Assembly (NCBI RefSeq): GCF_014172375.1 | Contig: NZ_WNXD01000001.1 | Coordinates: forward strand, 372,001 to 436,000 | DNA length: 64,000 nucleotides | Direction: 5' to 3' | Source of the DNA: Pedobacter planticolens | Lineage (GTDB): Bacteria; Bacteroidota; Bacteroidia; Sphingobacteriales; Sphingobacteriaceae | Part shown: positions 8,791 through 18,427 of the stretch, in pieces | How the letters are laid out: the number at the start of each line of letters is the position of its first letter | Position numbering within the stretch: the first letter of the stretch is position 1 | Notes under the pieces: generated by a model | Seen by the model: only the letters and a program-made list of their open reading frames with translations | Told to the model about the DNA's origin: nothing | The model's database searches: none | Translations under genes and position numbers: made by a program

Positions 8791-8809
8791 TAGTGTAAAA
8801 AGTACACTA
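8791..8809. promoter_or_regulatory. Operator-like palindrome, site A (GTGTA-N5-TACAC)
   Basis: Perfect 7-bp arms TAGTGTA and TACACTA around AAAAG. It covers the expected -33 region of the minus-strand promoter for the candidate RNA. The same core recurs at 12646-12660, 15216-15230 and 23138-23152. Confidence 0.7.
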
Positions 8810-8843
8810 AGAAAAGCTTCAATTTTATTACTTTTCTGTTATT

Positions 8844-9120
8844 AAAATGACAAAAGCCCCTTGGCATTGTCAATTCATACTTTCTATAACGCAAAAATAG
8901 GTCCAATCTTTTGTGTAATTGCGCAAAAGATGTTAAACTTATGTTAAATAATTTGGTGGGAAGAGAGAGAGGGTTGTAAAAAAGAAGGGTAGTAACACAA
9001 TCGTCATTGCGACCCCGATTTTCTCTCTGCTCGTCATTCCCGTGAAAACTGGAACCACGATTGCTCAGCGCAGCTAATCCTAAAGCGGTTAAAAGGATTG
9101 TTATAGCATAGATTATTAAG
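8844..9120. repeat. Non-coding stretch with hairpins and a rearranged family 1 repeat
   Basis: Two small inverted repeats occur first: ATGACAA..GCC/GGC..TTGTCA at about 8847-8872, and CTTTTG...CAAAAG at about 8918-8939. From 9004 there are dispersed repeat pieces: CGTCATTGCGA, the left half of the family 1 element (about 9029-9054), an inserted CCACGATTGCTCAGCG block that is elsewhere found beside copy 2, and the middle ...TTATAGCAT ending near 9110. This is a mosaic of repeats, with no gene. Confidence 0.6.
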
Positions 9121-9146
9121 TATTTGCTAGTTTTTACTATTCAATT

Positions 9147-9394
9147 TGCAGTCTACACAGCACAATTTTTAATGAACAATGCAACGTTTTTAACCTACAA
9201 TGAACTTTTGCAGTCTGCATAGAACAATTTTTAATGAACAATGGAGCGTTTTTAACGGACAATGAACCTTTGCAGTCTGCATAGCTCAATTTTTAATGAA
9301 CAATGGAGCGTTTTTAACGGACAATGAACCTTTGCAGTCTGCATAGAACAATTTTTAATGAACAATGAAGCATTTTTAACGGACATTGCACTTT
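9147..9394. repeat. Tandem array of four 62-bp units
   Basis: The block TGCAGTCT begins at 9147, 9209, 9271 and 9333, giving an exact 62-bp period. Each unit holds two copies of a shorter motif, TTTTTAAYGRACAATG, 21 bases apart, so about eight copies in all. The outer units are more diverged than the two middle ones. The period is not a multiple of three and there is no open frame, so it is not coding. The function is unknown. Confidence 0.85.
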
Positions 9395-9722
9395 TGTTCA
9401 TGAACATTTTGCTTTTGTTACCGTTAAATTGGCAGCATTAAAAAGACTAGCGTTGTATGTTATCTTAAAACTAAGGGGGTAAACCAGCTTTTTTCTTCTG
9501 GTAATAAAACAACTAGAAATTGTTGATGCTTTTAAGACGAAACAGGTTATTACTTGTTTAGCTCATTAAGCTAAAGCGAATTAAAACTATGTTTTCTATG
9601 TGCCTATATGGTAAAAACTATAGCATTACGATACCCAGTCAAGCTGGGTATGACGAATGTGTTATAAAAAATCTGTGTTATCTGTGGCAAAAACTCTTTG
9701 CGTTAAAACCATCAACCAAAAA
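9395..9722. repeat. Non-coding gap with right half of repeat family 1 (9611-9656)
   Basis: No ORF is supported. At 9611-9656 is the right half of the family 1 element (CTATAGCATTACG followed by ATACCCAG-tcaag-CTGGGTAT), in which both arms of the hairpin carry matching changes relative to the other copies (GATTCCCAA becomes GATACCCAG and TTGGGAATG becomes CTGGGTATG). The rest is unique A+T-rich sequence. Confidence 0.65.
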
Positions 9723-9724
9723 AC

Positions 9725-9762
9725 AAAAAAAATGGCAATACTAATTAAAGTATCGCCATTTT
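9725..9762 (-). terminator. Terminator of the pfkA-gapA operon
   Basis: Stem AATGGCaATACT / AGTATcGCCATT (9731-9762) with one mismatch; on the minus strand it is followed by TTTTTTGTTT. It lies 19 bases after the gapA stop. Confidence 0.8.
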
Positions 9763-9780
9763 AAATTAATAGAAGGAAAA

Positions 9781-11630
<1,850 letters not shown>

Positions 11631-11639
11631 TTTATGTAT

Positions 11640-12626
11640 TTAAATGGATAAAACGTGAGTCATTTCTAATAAATCAGCTTCTAACTTGTAGCTGTGTATA
11701 TTTAAGGCTTCTTCTAAACTGGTCAACTTAATTTCGTTGCCACGAAGACCAACCATTTGCATGGTTTCGCCTTTTATCATTTCATTTACAGCAGCATAGC
11801 CTAATCTACTTCCTAAAATACGATCGAAACCGCTAGGGCTACCGCCACGTTGCAAGTGACCTAATATAGTTACTTTGGTATCATAATGTGTAAACTTTCT
11901 TTTTACACTTTTAGCGATATCGTAAGCGCCACCATATTTATTTCCTTCAGAAACAATTACAATACTCGATGATTTCTTGGTATTCACTCCATCTTTTAAT
12001 TTGGAGATTAACTCTTTTAAGGAAGTTTCTTTTTCTGGCAATAATACTGCTTCTGCACCGCTGGCTATGGCTGTTCTTAGTGCAATGCATCCCGAATCTC
12101 TGCCCATTACTTCTATAAAGAATAAACGGTCGTGAGAATCGGCAGTATCTCTAATTTTATCAATCGCTTCTATAATCGTGTTAACGGCAGTATCATAGCC
12201 TAAAGTAAAATCAGAACCATACAAATCGTTATCTATAGTACCCGGAATACCAATTACGTTAACGCCGTATTTTTCGCCAAAACGTTTAGCGCCTGTAAAT
12301 GTTCCATCGCCGCCAATAACAATTAATCCGTCTATATCTTTTGCCTTTAAATTTTTATAAGCGAGTTCCATACCCTCTTCTTCTTTAAAAGCTAAACATC
12401 TGGCTGTTTTTAATATGGTACCACCCATATGTAAAATGTTGCTTACAGAACGGGCATCCATTGGCTTAATGTTGTTATCAATTAAACCTTGATAACCTTG
12501 CATTACGCCAAACATATTTAAGCCATTGTATATTCCAGTGCGAATAACGGCTCTTATGCATGCATTCATACCTGGGGCATCTCCTCCCGAGGTTAATACT
12601 GCTATATTTTTTAGATTAGATTTCAT
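11640..12626 (-). CDS. pfkA: ATP-dependent 6-phosphofructokinase
   Basis: A protein of 328 residues, of bacterial PfkA length. It phosphorylates fructose 6-phosphate, the committed step of glycolysis. Motifs: TSGGDAPGMNACIRAVIR at the ATP site, IGGDGTF (about 104-110; a Gly at the position that is Asp in PPi enzymes, so ATP is the donor), catalytic PGTIDND (Asp132), MGRDSGC and HLQRGGSPS. It is the first gene of the operon with the BadF-type protein and gapA. A GTGTA-N5-TACAC palindrome lies 20 bases upstream of its ATG, in the gap shared with the divergent Nudix regulator. Confidence 0.97.
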   Translation of the reverse strand: MKSNLKNIAVLTSGGDAPGMNACIRAVIRTGIYNGLNMFGVMQGYQGLIDNNIKPMDARSVSNILHMGGTILKTARCLAFKEEEGMELAYKNLKAKDIDGLIVIGGDGTFTGAKRFGEKYGVNVIGIPGTIDNDLYGSDFTLGYDTAVNTIIEAIDKIRDTADSHDRLFFIEVMGRDSGCIALRTAIASGAEAVLLPEKETSLKELISKLKDGVNTKKSSSIVIVSEGNKYGGAYDIAKSVKRKFTHYDTKVTILGHLQRGGSPSGFDRILGSRLGYAAVNEMIKGETMQMVGLRGNEIKLTSLEEALNIHSYKLEADLLEMTHVLSI

Positions 12627-12643
12627 TTTAATATACGAATATA

Positions 12644-12662
12644 CTGTGTATTTATTACACTA
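12644..12662. promoter_or_regulatory. Operator-like palindrome, site B (GTGTA-N5-TACAC)
   Basis: GTGTA at 12646-12650, TTTAT, TACAC at 12656-12660, in the 124-base gap between pfkA (minus) and the Nudix regulator (plus). A TATATTCG box for pfkA overlaps its left edge. The position fits control of pfkA and autoregulation. Confidence 0.7.
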
Positions 12663-12682
12663 AGTAATTTTTTTTCATTATT

Positions 12683-12711
12683 ATTGTGAATAAACGAAGT
12701 AAGTATATTTA
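12683..12711 (+). promoter_or_regulatory. Promoter of the Nudix regulator
   Basis: ATTG (12683-12686), 17-base spacer, TATATTTA (12704-12711), giving a leader of about 35 bases before the TTG start at 12751. Confidence 0.5.
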
Positions 12712-12750
12712 TTTTGTTCTAATATTATAAAATATAAAAACGGATTTGTC

Positions 12751-13440
12751 TTGAAAGAAGTATTACCTGTATTTAATTCGGCGGTCTCAATTGACTGCGT
12801 TTTATTTGGTTTTGATGGCGGAGAGCTCAAAATTTTATTAATAGAGCGAAATGAAGAACCTTTTAAAGATTGGTGGGCTTTGCCCGGTAATTTGGTAGGG
12901 GAGAATGAAAGTGTAGATCAATCGGCCTCGCGTATTTTACATGAGTTGACTGGCTTGAGCGATATTTACATGGAACAGTATTATACTTTTGGCGAGGTAG
13001 ATAGGCATCCCCAAGGTAGGGTAATTACGGTTGCTTATTATGCAATGTTACGCTTAGGCGGAGATAAAGCTTTAAAACCGCTAACTACCTATGCTAAAAA
13101 AGCGCAATGGATAAATGTTAAAGAGTTACCTAAGTTAGGTTTCGACCATCAGCATATATTTGATAAGGGTTTAGAAAAGATTAAGCGAAGAATTAAACAT
13201 TTGCCAATTGCTTTTGAGTTGTTGCCAGAGAAATTTACATTAACTCAAGTACAAAACGTATACGAACTTATTTTAGGTAAGAAACTGGATAAACGTAATT
13301 TTAGAAAAAAGATATTGAGCTTTAAGGTGTTAAAAGAATTAGATGAAAAACAGAAAGGGGTTTCATTTAGAGCTGCAACTTTATATAAGTTTGATAAAAG
13401 AAAGTACGCGAAATTATTTGGTAAGGAGATTTCTTTTTAA
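12751..13440 (+). CDS. Nudix-domain transcriptional regulator (NrtR/AraR-like)
   Basis: A protein of 229 residues: an N-terminal Nudix fold (about 8-140) and a C-terminal winged-helix domain (LPEKFTLTQVQNVYELILG..LDKRNFRKKIL), the layout of the NrtR family of Nudix-related regulators, some of which control sugar use in Bacteroidota. The Nudix box is degenerate: at the REUxEE core it reads RILHEL, so two of the metal-binding glutamates are replaced and hydrolase activity is unlikely. The start is TTG at 12751; no in-frame ATG fits. It is divergent from pfkA, with a palindrome between them that also occurs before susC, the second BadF kinase and the candidate RNA. It is probably their regulator, with an unknown sugar-derived ligand. 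Confidence 0.85.
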   Translation: MKEVLPVFNSAVSIDCVLFGFDGGELKILLIERNEEPFKDWWALPGNLVGENESVDQSASRILHELTGLSDIYMEQYYTFGEVDRHPQGRVITVAYYAMLRLGGDKALKPLTTYAKKAQWINVKELPKLGFDHQHIFDKGLEKIKRRIKHLPIAFELLPEKFTLTQVQNVYELILGKKLDKRNFRKKILSFKVLKELDEKQKGVSFRAATLYKFDKRKYAKLFGKEISF

Positions 13441-13528
13441 AAAAATAGGTTTTAAAACGATACCCATTGGACGGTAGGGCTATAAATTGAGGCTATAGAC
13501 TCCCTATCGTAAAAAAAATACATATTTC

Positions 13529-13561
13529 ATTGCAAAAATTAGCCTTGATGTGTTATATTTA
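13529..13561 (+). promoter_or_regulatory. Promoter of the small T9SS cargo gene
   Basis: ATTG (13529-13532), a 21-base spacer and TATATTTA (13554-13561). Since the -7 box lies downstream of the GTG at 13550, it supports the ATG at 13580 as the true start. Confidence 0.5.
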
Positions 13562-13579
13562 CACTATCAACCTAAATGT

Positions 13580-14044
13580 ATGGAGAAACTCTACAAATTA
13601 TTTGTAATTTTTGTTGGGCTAATTGCGATAAGCGCATCTGTTTATGGGCAATCAGAAGTGTATACTCCATATTTAGCAACAGACTCTACTACTTCGACAA
13701 CAAACTACACATTTATAGATTTAACATCTACCGCTACTGCCAATATTGATTGGAATGATGAGTCGGCATTAGTAGTTAAACAAAACCCTTCTTTTACCAA
13801 TTACCCAAATCCTGCAACCGACCGAACTACGATTGCGTACACGTTGGCTACTAAAGCAAAAGTTACGTTACGTGTAATAGACCTAACGGGAAAACAATTA
13901 GCAGTTTTAATTAAACAAGAAATTGCTGCGGGTAAGCATGAATACGATTGGGAATTGTCTAAAAACAACATTACATCTGGTATGTATATTTTAGTTTTAC
14001 AGGTTGATAATAAGATTTTTAGTAGAAAGATTATTGTTCAGTAA
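13580..14044 (+). CDS. Small secreted protein with type IX secretion C-terminal sorting domain
   Basis: A protein of 154 residues. The signal peptide is MEKLYKLFVIFVGLIAISAS..YGQ. About 50 residues of Ser/Thr-rich linker follow, then a type A sorting domain of about 78 residues: FTNYPNPATDRTTIAYTL, VTLRVIDLTGKQ, GKHEYDWELS, ITSGMYILVL, and a final KIFSRKIIVQ. Such domains direct proteins through the type IX system, which this genome is expected to have given its gld genes. There is hardly any cargo besides the sorting domain. It ends before a perfect terminator. Confidence 0.88.
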   Translation: MEKLYKLFVIFVGLIAISASVYGQSEVYTPYLATDSTTSTTNYTFIDLTSTATANIDWNDESALVVKQNPSFTNYPNPATDRTTIAYTLATKAKVTLRVIDLTGKQLAVLIKQEIAAGKHEYDWELSKNNITSGMYILVLQVDNKIFSRKIIVQ

Positions 14045-14069
14045 TCTTCTTAAAACGAATAGATAACAA

Positions 14070-14105
14070 GAAAGCCTCGATTAATTAATCGAGGCTTTCC
14101 TTTTT
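14070..14105 (+). terminator. Terminator after the T9SS cargo gene
   Basis: Perfect 15-bp-arm palindrome (GAAAGCCTCGATTAA and its complement) at 14070-14099, followed by C and TTTTT. Confidence 0.9.
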
Positions 14106-14127
14106 ATATTTAATTTGAAACCATACA

Positions 14128-14189
14128 TGTCATGCTGAGCTTGTCGAAGCATTAAACTAAAAGAAGTCTTCGACAAGCTCAGACTGACA
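14128..14189. repeat. Dispersed palindromic repeat, family 2, copy A
   Basis: Inverted repeat TGTCAtGCTGAGCTTGTCGAAG ... CTTCGACAAGCTCAGacTGACA around a short A-rich loop. A second, altered copy lies at 56495-56574. There is no ORF. It sits between the convergent T9SS cargo gene and the BadF kinase gene. Confidence 0.8.
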
Positions 14190-14210
14190 GCAAGATCAAT
14201 TAATAGCTTA

Positions 14211-15062
14211 TTATTTCTTGCTTAAGTGATAATCAACTAAATCATCTATAGGTGAACGGATAATTTTACCTACACCCATTTCATATCTATCTGCAACCAC
14301 ACTTAAACTATCTCTGAAGCTATAGCCCACAGAACCTACACAGTTTAACTCGTAGTTTTTATAGTTAGGGTAATGGATCACTAAGTTTTCGAAGAAAGCA
14401 GTAAATGCGTAATCTACGACCGAGTTGGTATAATCTTCGTAGTTTTCCTTAAAATCGTAAATGAACTTGCTAAAGCTTGCACAAAAACGATTTGGTAGAG
14501 GTTTGTTGTAAATGTGTTCGAAGATATCTTCGTTAGTTAAAGCATAGTTGTCGTAAAAGCTTTCTCTTAAGCCTTTAGGCATGTAGCCTTTCATGTAATC
14601 GGCTAAAATACGTTTGCCAATGTAGCTTCCACTACCTTCATCACCTAAAAAATAACCTAAAGAGTCTATATTTAAAGAGATGTCTTTACCATCGTATAAA
14701 CAACTATTAGTACCAGTGCCTAATATGGCAGCAAAACCTTCGTTGTCTCCTAATAAAGCACGACATGAAGCTAGTAAATCATGACCAATATTAATTTTTG
14801 CATTGATAAAGATCTTTTGCATGGCATCTGCAACAATCTTTCTTTTTGCATCAGTAGAGCAGCCAGCACCATAGTAATAAACTTCAGCAAGTTTTTCTGG
14901 TTCAAGGTGATCTGGTAAAGAATTTTTTAGGGAATTCTCAATGTAATCTGTGTCTACAAAATAAGGGTTATACCCCTCGGTGTTAAAATGGATTTTCCTT
15001 CCTGCTTCGTTAATCAAACACCAATTGGTTTTTGTTGATCCACCATCTGCAATAACTATCAT
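14211..15062 (-). CDS. BadF/BadG-type kinase, N-acetylglucosamine-kinase-like
   Basis: A protein of 283 residues from the ATG at 15062 (MIVIADGGSTKTNW); the frame is open 15 codons further up, but the phosphate-1 motif belongs at the N terminus. ASKHA-fold motifs: IADGGSTKTNW (phosphate 1), ILGTGTNSCLYDG, and GYFLGDEGSGSYIGKR. Members phosphorylate N-acetylglucosamine or related amino sugars with ATP. Its paralogue at 10788 is in the pfkA-gapA operon but lacks the first Asp. A GTGTA-N5-TACAC palindrome lies about 150 bases upstream, linking it to the same putative regulon. Confidence 0.88.
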   Translation of the reverse strand: MIVIADGGSTKTNWCLINEAGRKIHFNTEGYNPYFVDTDYIENSLKNSLPDHLEPEKLAEVYYYGAGCSTDAKRKIVADAMQKIFINAKINIGHDLLASCRALLGDNEGFAAILGTGTNSCLYDGKDISLNIDSLGYFLGDEGSGSYIGKRILADYMKGYMPKGLRESFYDNYALTNEDIFEHIYNKPLPNRFCASFSKFIYDFKENYEDYTNSVVDYAFTAFFENLVIHYPNYKNYELNCVGSVGYSFRDSLSVVADRYEMGVGKIIRSPIDDLVDYHLSKK

Positions 15063-15214
15063 TTTTTTGGTTTGGTTAAGTTTTGTTATACGTAAAAAGT
15101 CTACCAATATATGTGGCTTTTTTTGAAATAAAAAATTAAAATTTAGTTTTTATTTTCTTAACGATAAGTTTATATCAAACGATTGACGAGGCTTAAATGA
15201 AAGTTTTTGCTTAA

Positions 15215-15231
15215 AGTGTACATTGTACACT
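15215..15231. promoter_or_regulatory. Operator-like palindrome, site C (GTGTA-N5-TACAC)
   Basis: AGTGTA-CATTG-TACACT, 6-bp perfect arms, in the 273-base gap between the SusE/F-like gene and the BadF kinase. Transcription of both is leftward, so the site is upstream of the kinase. Confidence 0.7.
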
Positions 15232-15285
15232 AATAGCCTTGGTTTTAGACCGATTGTTTTATTGGTATCTGGTTTCTGAAAAAAC

Positions 15286-15317
15286 AAAAAGCCCTTAAAA
15301 TTAATTAAGGGCTTTTT
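15286..15317. terminator. Terminator of the susCD operon
   Basis: AAAAAGCCCTTAA / TTAAGGGCTTTTT stem, located 19 bases beyond the last stop; on the minus strand it is followed by a T-rich tail. Confidence 0.85.
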
Positions 15318-15335
15318 TATTAAAATTAGTTAAGA

Positions 15336-17117
15336 TTAATTTTTTGTAATAGAATACGTTCTATTGTACTCATCTAATTTAATAGTGTAATTTCCAGCAG
15401 CTGCTATTACTAAGTTATCACCACCATCTGCAATGACGCCAGCAGAACCTCCGTAGTTATAATCCCAACTTCCTTTGGTTGCAATGAATTTAAATTGACC
15501 AGCACTTAAGTTAGTAGTTACTGTCCATTTTCCGCTTCCGCTATAAGTCATTGCTGGAAGTAAAGCATTACCAGCAGAGTTATCCCAACCGCCAGCAGTT
15601 GCATCACCCACTAAAAATACTGTTCCATCTGTTATTGAGTATTTTAGGTTTTTAATATCAGTTCCATCCCAAATTATACGATATGGTCCTGTTGCACCAG
15701 GAACGGTCATGTTGTCTGCATCTCCTTGCGTAATGGAACCATCTGTTTTGGTTTTTACTTTTCCAAAATCTTTGGATCCAGCAACTGAGCCATCGCCCCA
15801 AGCATTACCATCAATAAATTTCCATGAGTTACCAGCACTTAGATTTACAAAGCCAATAAATTTATTAGTTGATATCAATGTAAGACCTTGCGATGGGAAA
15901 ACATTAGGTGGATTCCAACCTGCAGTTGTAGCATCACCTACAGCACCCATTCTACCATCTTGAACATAGTATTTAAGATTTTTTTGATCAAATGATACAC
16001 GATATACACCGCTTGCACCATAATTTTCAATGTTAGCTTCGTTGTCAACAGCAGCATCACCTGGAGTTCCAGGTTTCATACCCCAATCTGAAGAGTTTAA
16101 ACTACCACCCGGCCATTGTTGTTGATTTAAGAATTTTAAACCACCATTGCCTGCGTTTAATTTTACATAAATATAAAAAGTACCTGGATTATTTTTATCA
16201 GCAATCATTGGTAATGCATTCTCAGCTGTCCAACTTGCAGGTGTATCACCACCAACTAAGAACATTTTAACTTCTCTAGTAATCACTAAATCATTTACGT
16301 AATCTGCTGTTTTTTTGAATGAACCAGAAGTAGCTTCTACTGTCCATTGTAAAGCTACTGGTGTAGCTTGATCTGTATAACCAGCAGCTGTTAATTTATC
16401 GCTGATGTCCTTATAGCTTATTGCTAATGCAGAGTCTAAACCAGTATTGTTTGAGGTATAAGTAAATAAAGGAGTTGAAAAATTACCACCTTTAGCTACA
16501 AACTTAATTTGATACTTAACTAGATTTGTTGCTACGCCTGGAAAAGATTTCTGCCATTTAAAATTCATGAAATCCGTTGTAGCATTTGGATTAATAACTA
16601 CAGGAGTATTTGATGAAACAGGACCATATAAAAGGAAGTTACTTACTCCATCGCCCATACGAGTGATCGCTATATTTAAAGCAGGAGAGGTACTCACCGT
16701 CATATCCCCATTGGTTGCTTTGATAGCCCAAATTAAATCGGTTTTAATACCATCGGCAATAGATTTAGCTTTTAAGGCATCATCTAATTGTTTTTGAGTA
16801 AATGTTAACGTATTGTTTTTACCACTATTATCTGAAGGTATTTCTAACAAAGGAGCATCAAGGCTACCTGTTTTTAAAGCTGCCACAAATTTATAGGTTG
16901 GCATGGTACTTACACCAGGTTTTGCAGCGCTCCAGCTAAAAATTACTTTAGCAGCAGGCGTAGCAGAGTTTAACACTAGCGTTGTATTATTTACAGGTGC
17001 AGTAACAGTGAAAGCTCCAAGTGCTTCACCTTTAGACACATCGTCAAATTCTGTTTTTTTACAACCAAAAGCAATTGTTACAAAGGCTAGTAAGGTATAT
17101 AATATCTTATTTTTCAT
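15336..17117 (-). CDS. SusE/SusF-like outer-membrane glycan-binding lipoprotein
   Basis: A protein of 593 residues. The lipoprotein signal is MKNKILYTLLAFVTIAFGC (lipid Cys19). Two SusE-type Ig-like N-terminal domains (about 30-155 and 160-285) are followed by three repeated starch-binding-type modules of about 100 residues, each with a '.FLVGD.T.AGW' or GAVGDATTAGW opening and a later KF(L/I) strand with W/Y residues (about 287-385, 388-490, 495-593). SusF-like proteins hold starch at the cell surface through three such modules, so this is SusF-like in layout. It is the last gene of the susC operon. Confidence 0.85.
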   Translation of the reverse strand: MKNKILYTLLAFVTIAFGCKKTEFDDVSKGEALGAFTVTAPVNNTTLVLNSATPAAKVIFSWSAAKPGVSTMPTYKFVAALKTGSLDAPLLEIPSDNSGKNNTLTFTQKQLDDALKAKSIADGIKTDLIWAIKATNGDMTVSTSPALNIAITRMGDGVSNFLLYGPVSSNTPVVINPNATTDFMNFKWQKSFPGVATNLVKYQIKFVAKGGNFSTPLFTYTSNNTGLDSALAISYKDISDKLTAAGYTDQATPVALQWTVEATSGSFKKTADYVNDLVITREVKMFLVGGDTPASWTAENALPMIADKNNPGTFYIYVKLNAGNGGLKFLNQQQWPGGSLNSSDWGMKPGTPGDAAVDNEANIENYGASGVYRVSFDQKNLKYYVQDGRMGAVGDATTAGWNPPNVFPSQGLTLISTNKFIGFVNLSAGNSWKFIDGNAWGDGSVAGSKDFGKVKTKTDGSITQGDADNMTVPGATGPYRIIWDGTDIKNLKYSITDGTVFLVGDATAGGWDNSAGNALLPAMTYSGSGKWTVTTNLSAGQFKFIATKGSWDYNYGGSAGVIADGGDNLVIAAAGNYTIKLDEYNRTYSITKN

Positions 17118-17125
17118 AATTGAGC

Positions 17126-17896
17126 TTAATTAAAGATGGTATAAATTACTTCATTTACGGGACCAGCGGTTGCTACATTTGCGCCAGTTGCATCTTTAAT
17201 ACTACCTGTAAATTGATAGGTAAATTTGCCTAATTTGGTTCCCGCAGGTAGCGTTATTAATTTCTCTGGAATAAATGAATAAGAATATAATGTGCTTGAT
17301 TCTTTAACCGCTACTAAAGCTGTTCTGGTAGCAACAAGGCCTCCCGCATCATTATAAAAAGTAAGGTTAACTTTTACATCAAACATCCGTTGTAAATTCT
17401 GATCTGTTGCTAAATCTTGATGGAAATAAACAGTACTCATGTCTGTAAAGTCTTGTTTAGCTGGAAAAATGCGGAATTGAGAAGGGGTAAACACTAAAGG
17501 GTCAAACTTGTAGGGTTTAAAATCTTGTGTTTGTTTTGTTCCGTCTTTGCTTTTACCTAAAAAACCGAAGTTGATTAGTTCTGCAGGGCTTTGACCGAAT
17601 AAGGTTGTGCCTGTAAATTTGAATGTAAATTTATTGGTAGCAATTTTGGTCATTTTAGCCGATTCAGAAGAACTGCCCCATTGACCATTTGTTAAAGCAT
17701 CTTTACCACCTCCAACGCCGTCGTTAGAGAATGCCCAAATATAAACATCATTTTGCCCAGCCATAGCTGTACCACTAATATCAAGTGTAATGGTAACCTC
17801 ATCTTCTGAAGTAAAAGTAGCAGGGCTAAAAGTAACCTGAGCAAATGCAAATACCGCACTTAAGGTAAATATGATTGATAATATTAATTTTTTCAT
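17126..17896 (-). CDS. Exported protein of a sus-type operon, unknown fold detail
   Basis: A protein of 256 residues with a classical signal peptide MKKLILSIIFTLSAVFAFAQ and no lipid Cys. The N-terminal half (VTFSPATFTSEDEVTITLDI, then VYIWAF, KFTFKFTGT) looks like an Ig-like or carbohydrate-binding beta sandwich; I think it resembles uncharacterised PUL proteins of the DUF4961 kind, but I could not check. It lies between the small lipoprotein gene (19-base gap) and the SusE/F-like gene (8-base gap), so a role in glycan handling at the surface or in the periplasm is likely by context. Confidence 0.65.
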   Translation of the reverse strand: MKKLILSIIFTLSAVFAFAQVTFSPATFTSEDEVTITLDISGTAMAGQNDVYIWAFSNDGVGGGKDALTNGQWGSSSESAKMTKIATNKFTFKFTGTTLFGQSPAELINFGFLGKSKDGTKQTQDFKPYKFDPLVFTPSQFRIFPAKQDFTDMSTVYFHQDLATDQNLQRMFDVKVNLTFYNDAGGLVATRTALVAVKESSTLYSYSFIPEKLITLPAGTKLGKFTYQFTGSIKDATGANVATAGPVNEVIYTIFN

Positions 17897-17915
17897 AATT
17901 TCTTTAATTTATCGA

Positions 17916-18413
17916 TTACTTTTTAGTGAATTGATAGGTATAACTTACAATAGCTTTACCGTTAAATTTCTTCACCTTTTTAAGATAAAACTTCCCTGAT
18001 TTCAATTCAGCATAAGAACCTAATGTTAAATCTGAAGTAACGGTTCCATTTTTTAAGGTAATTGTAGTTGGTGCTTTGGCATTATCTACCATCCAAGTAC
18101 CTGTGTTAAAATCAGAGATTTTAGGAGAGTTACCAGGAGTGATCGTAAATGCTGTTGGAGTACCAGCAGCATCTCCTTGAAAAGCAATTACTAAATCTTT
18201 ATACGCGTAAACACTTGTAATGTCTAGCTCTTTGTAAGGAAAACCTTTGGTTGCTGCATCTTCGTCTTTTTGGGTAACTTTTGTTAAACCCCAAGTACCT
18301 TGCAATTCCTTTAAAATATTCTCTTCGGCACCAATTGGTCCAAATTCTTCTGGCTTACATCCCCATACCGATAGGATGCATACTACCAACATCATATATT
18401 TAATGTTTTTCAT
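17916..18413 (-). CDS. Small lipoprotein, lipocalin-like (possibly DUF5004)
   Basis: A protein of 165 residues. Lipobox in MLVVCILSVWGC with lipid Cys19. The mature part starts with ENILKELQGTWGLTKVTQKD, the 'L.G.W.l..v' pattern of small lipocalin-like Bacteroidota lipoproteins, and ends with a strand-rich SYTYQFTKK. It is 14 bases downstream of susD in the same operon. Exact function unknown. Confidence 0.65.
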   Translation of the reverse strand: MKNIKYMMLVVCILSVWGCKPEEFGPIGAEENILKELQGTWGLTKVTQKDEDAATKGFPYKELDITSVYAYKDLVIAFQGDAAGTPTAFTITPGNSPKISDFNTGTWMVDNAKAPTTITLKNGTVTSDLTLGSYAELKSGKFYLKKVKKFNGKAIVSYTYQFTKK

Positions 18414-18427
18414 TTTTATATTTTTAA

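Noticed and set aside
8844-8875. Possible tRNA-like fragment (ATGACAA..GCCccttGGC..TTGTCA)
   Set aside because: A simple hairpin with no cloverleaf arms or CCA end.
9147-9394. Tandem array as a possible CRISPR
   Set aside because: Units are contiguous and alike along their full 62 bp; there are no variable spacers, and no cas genes occur in the window.
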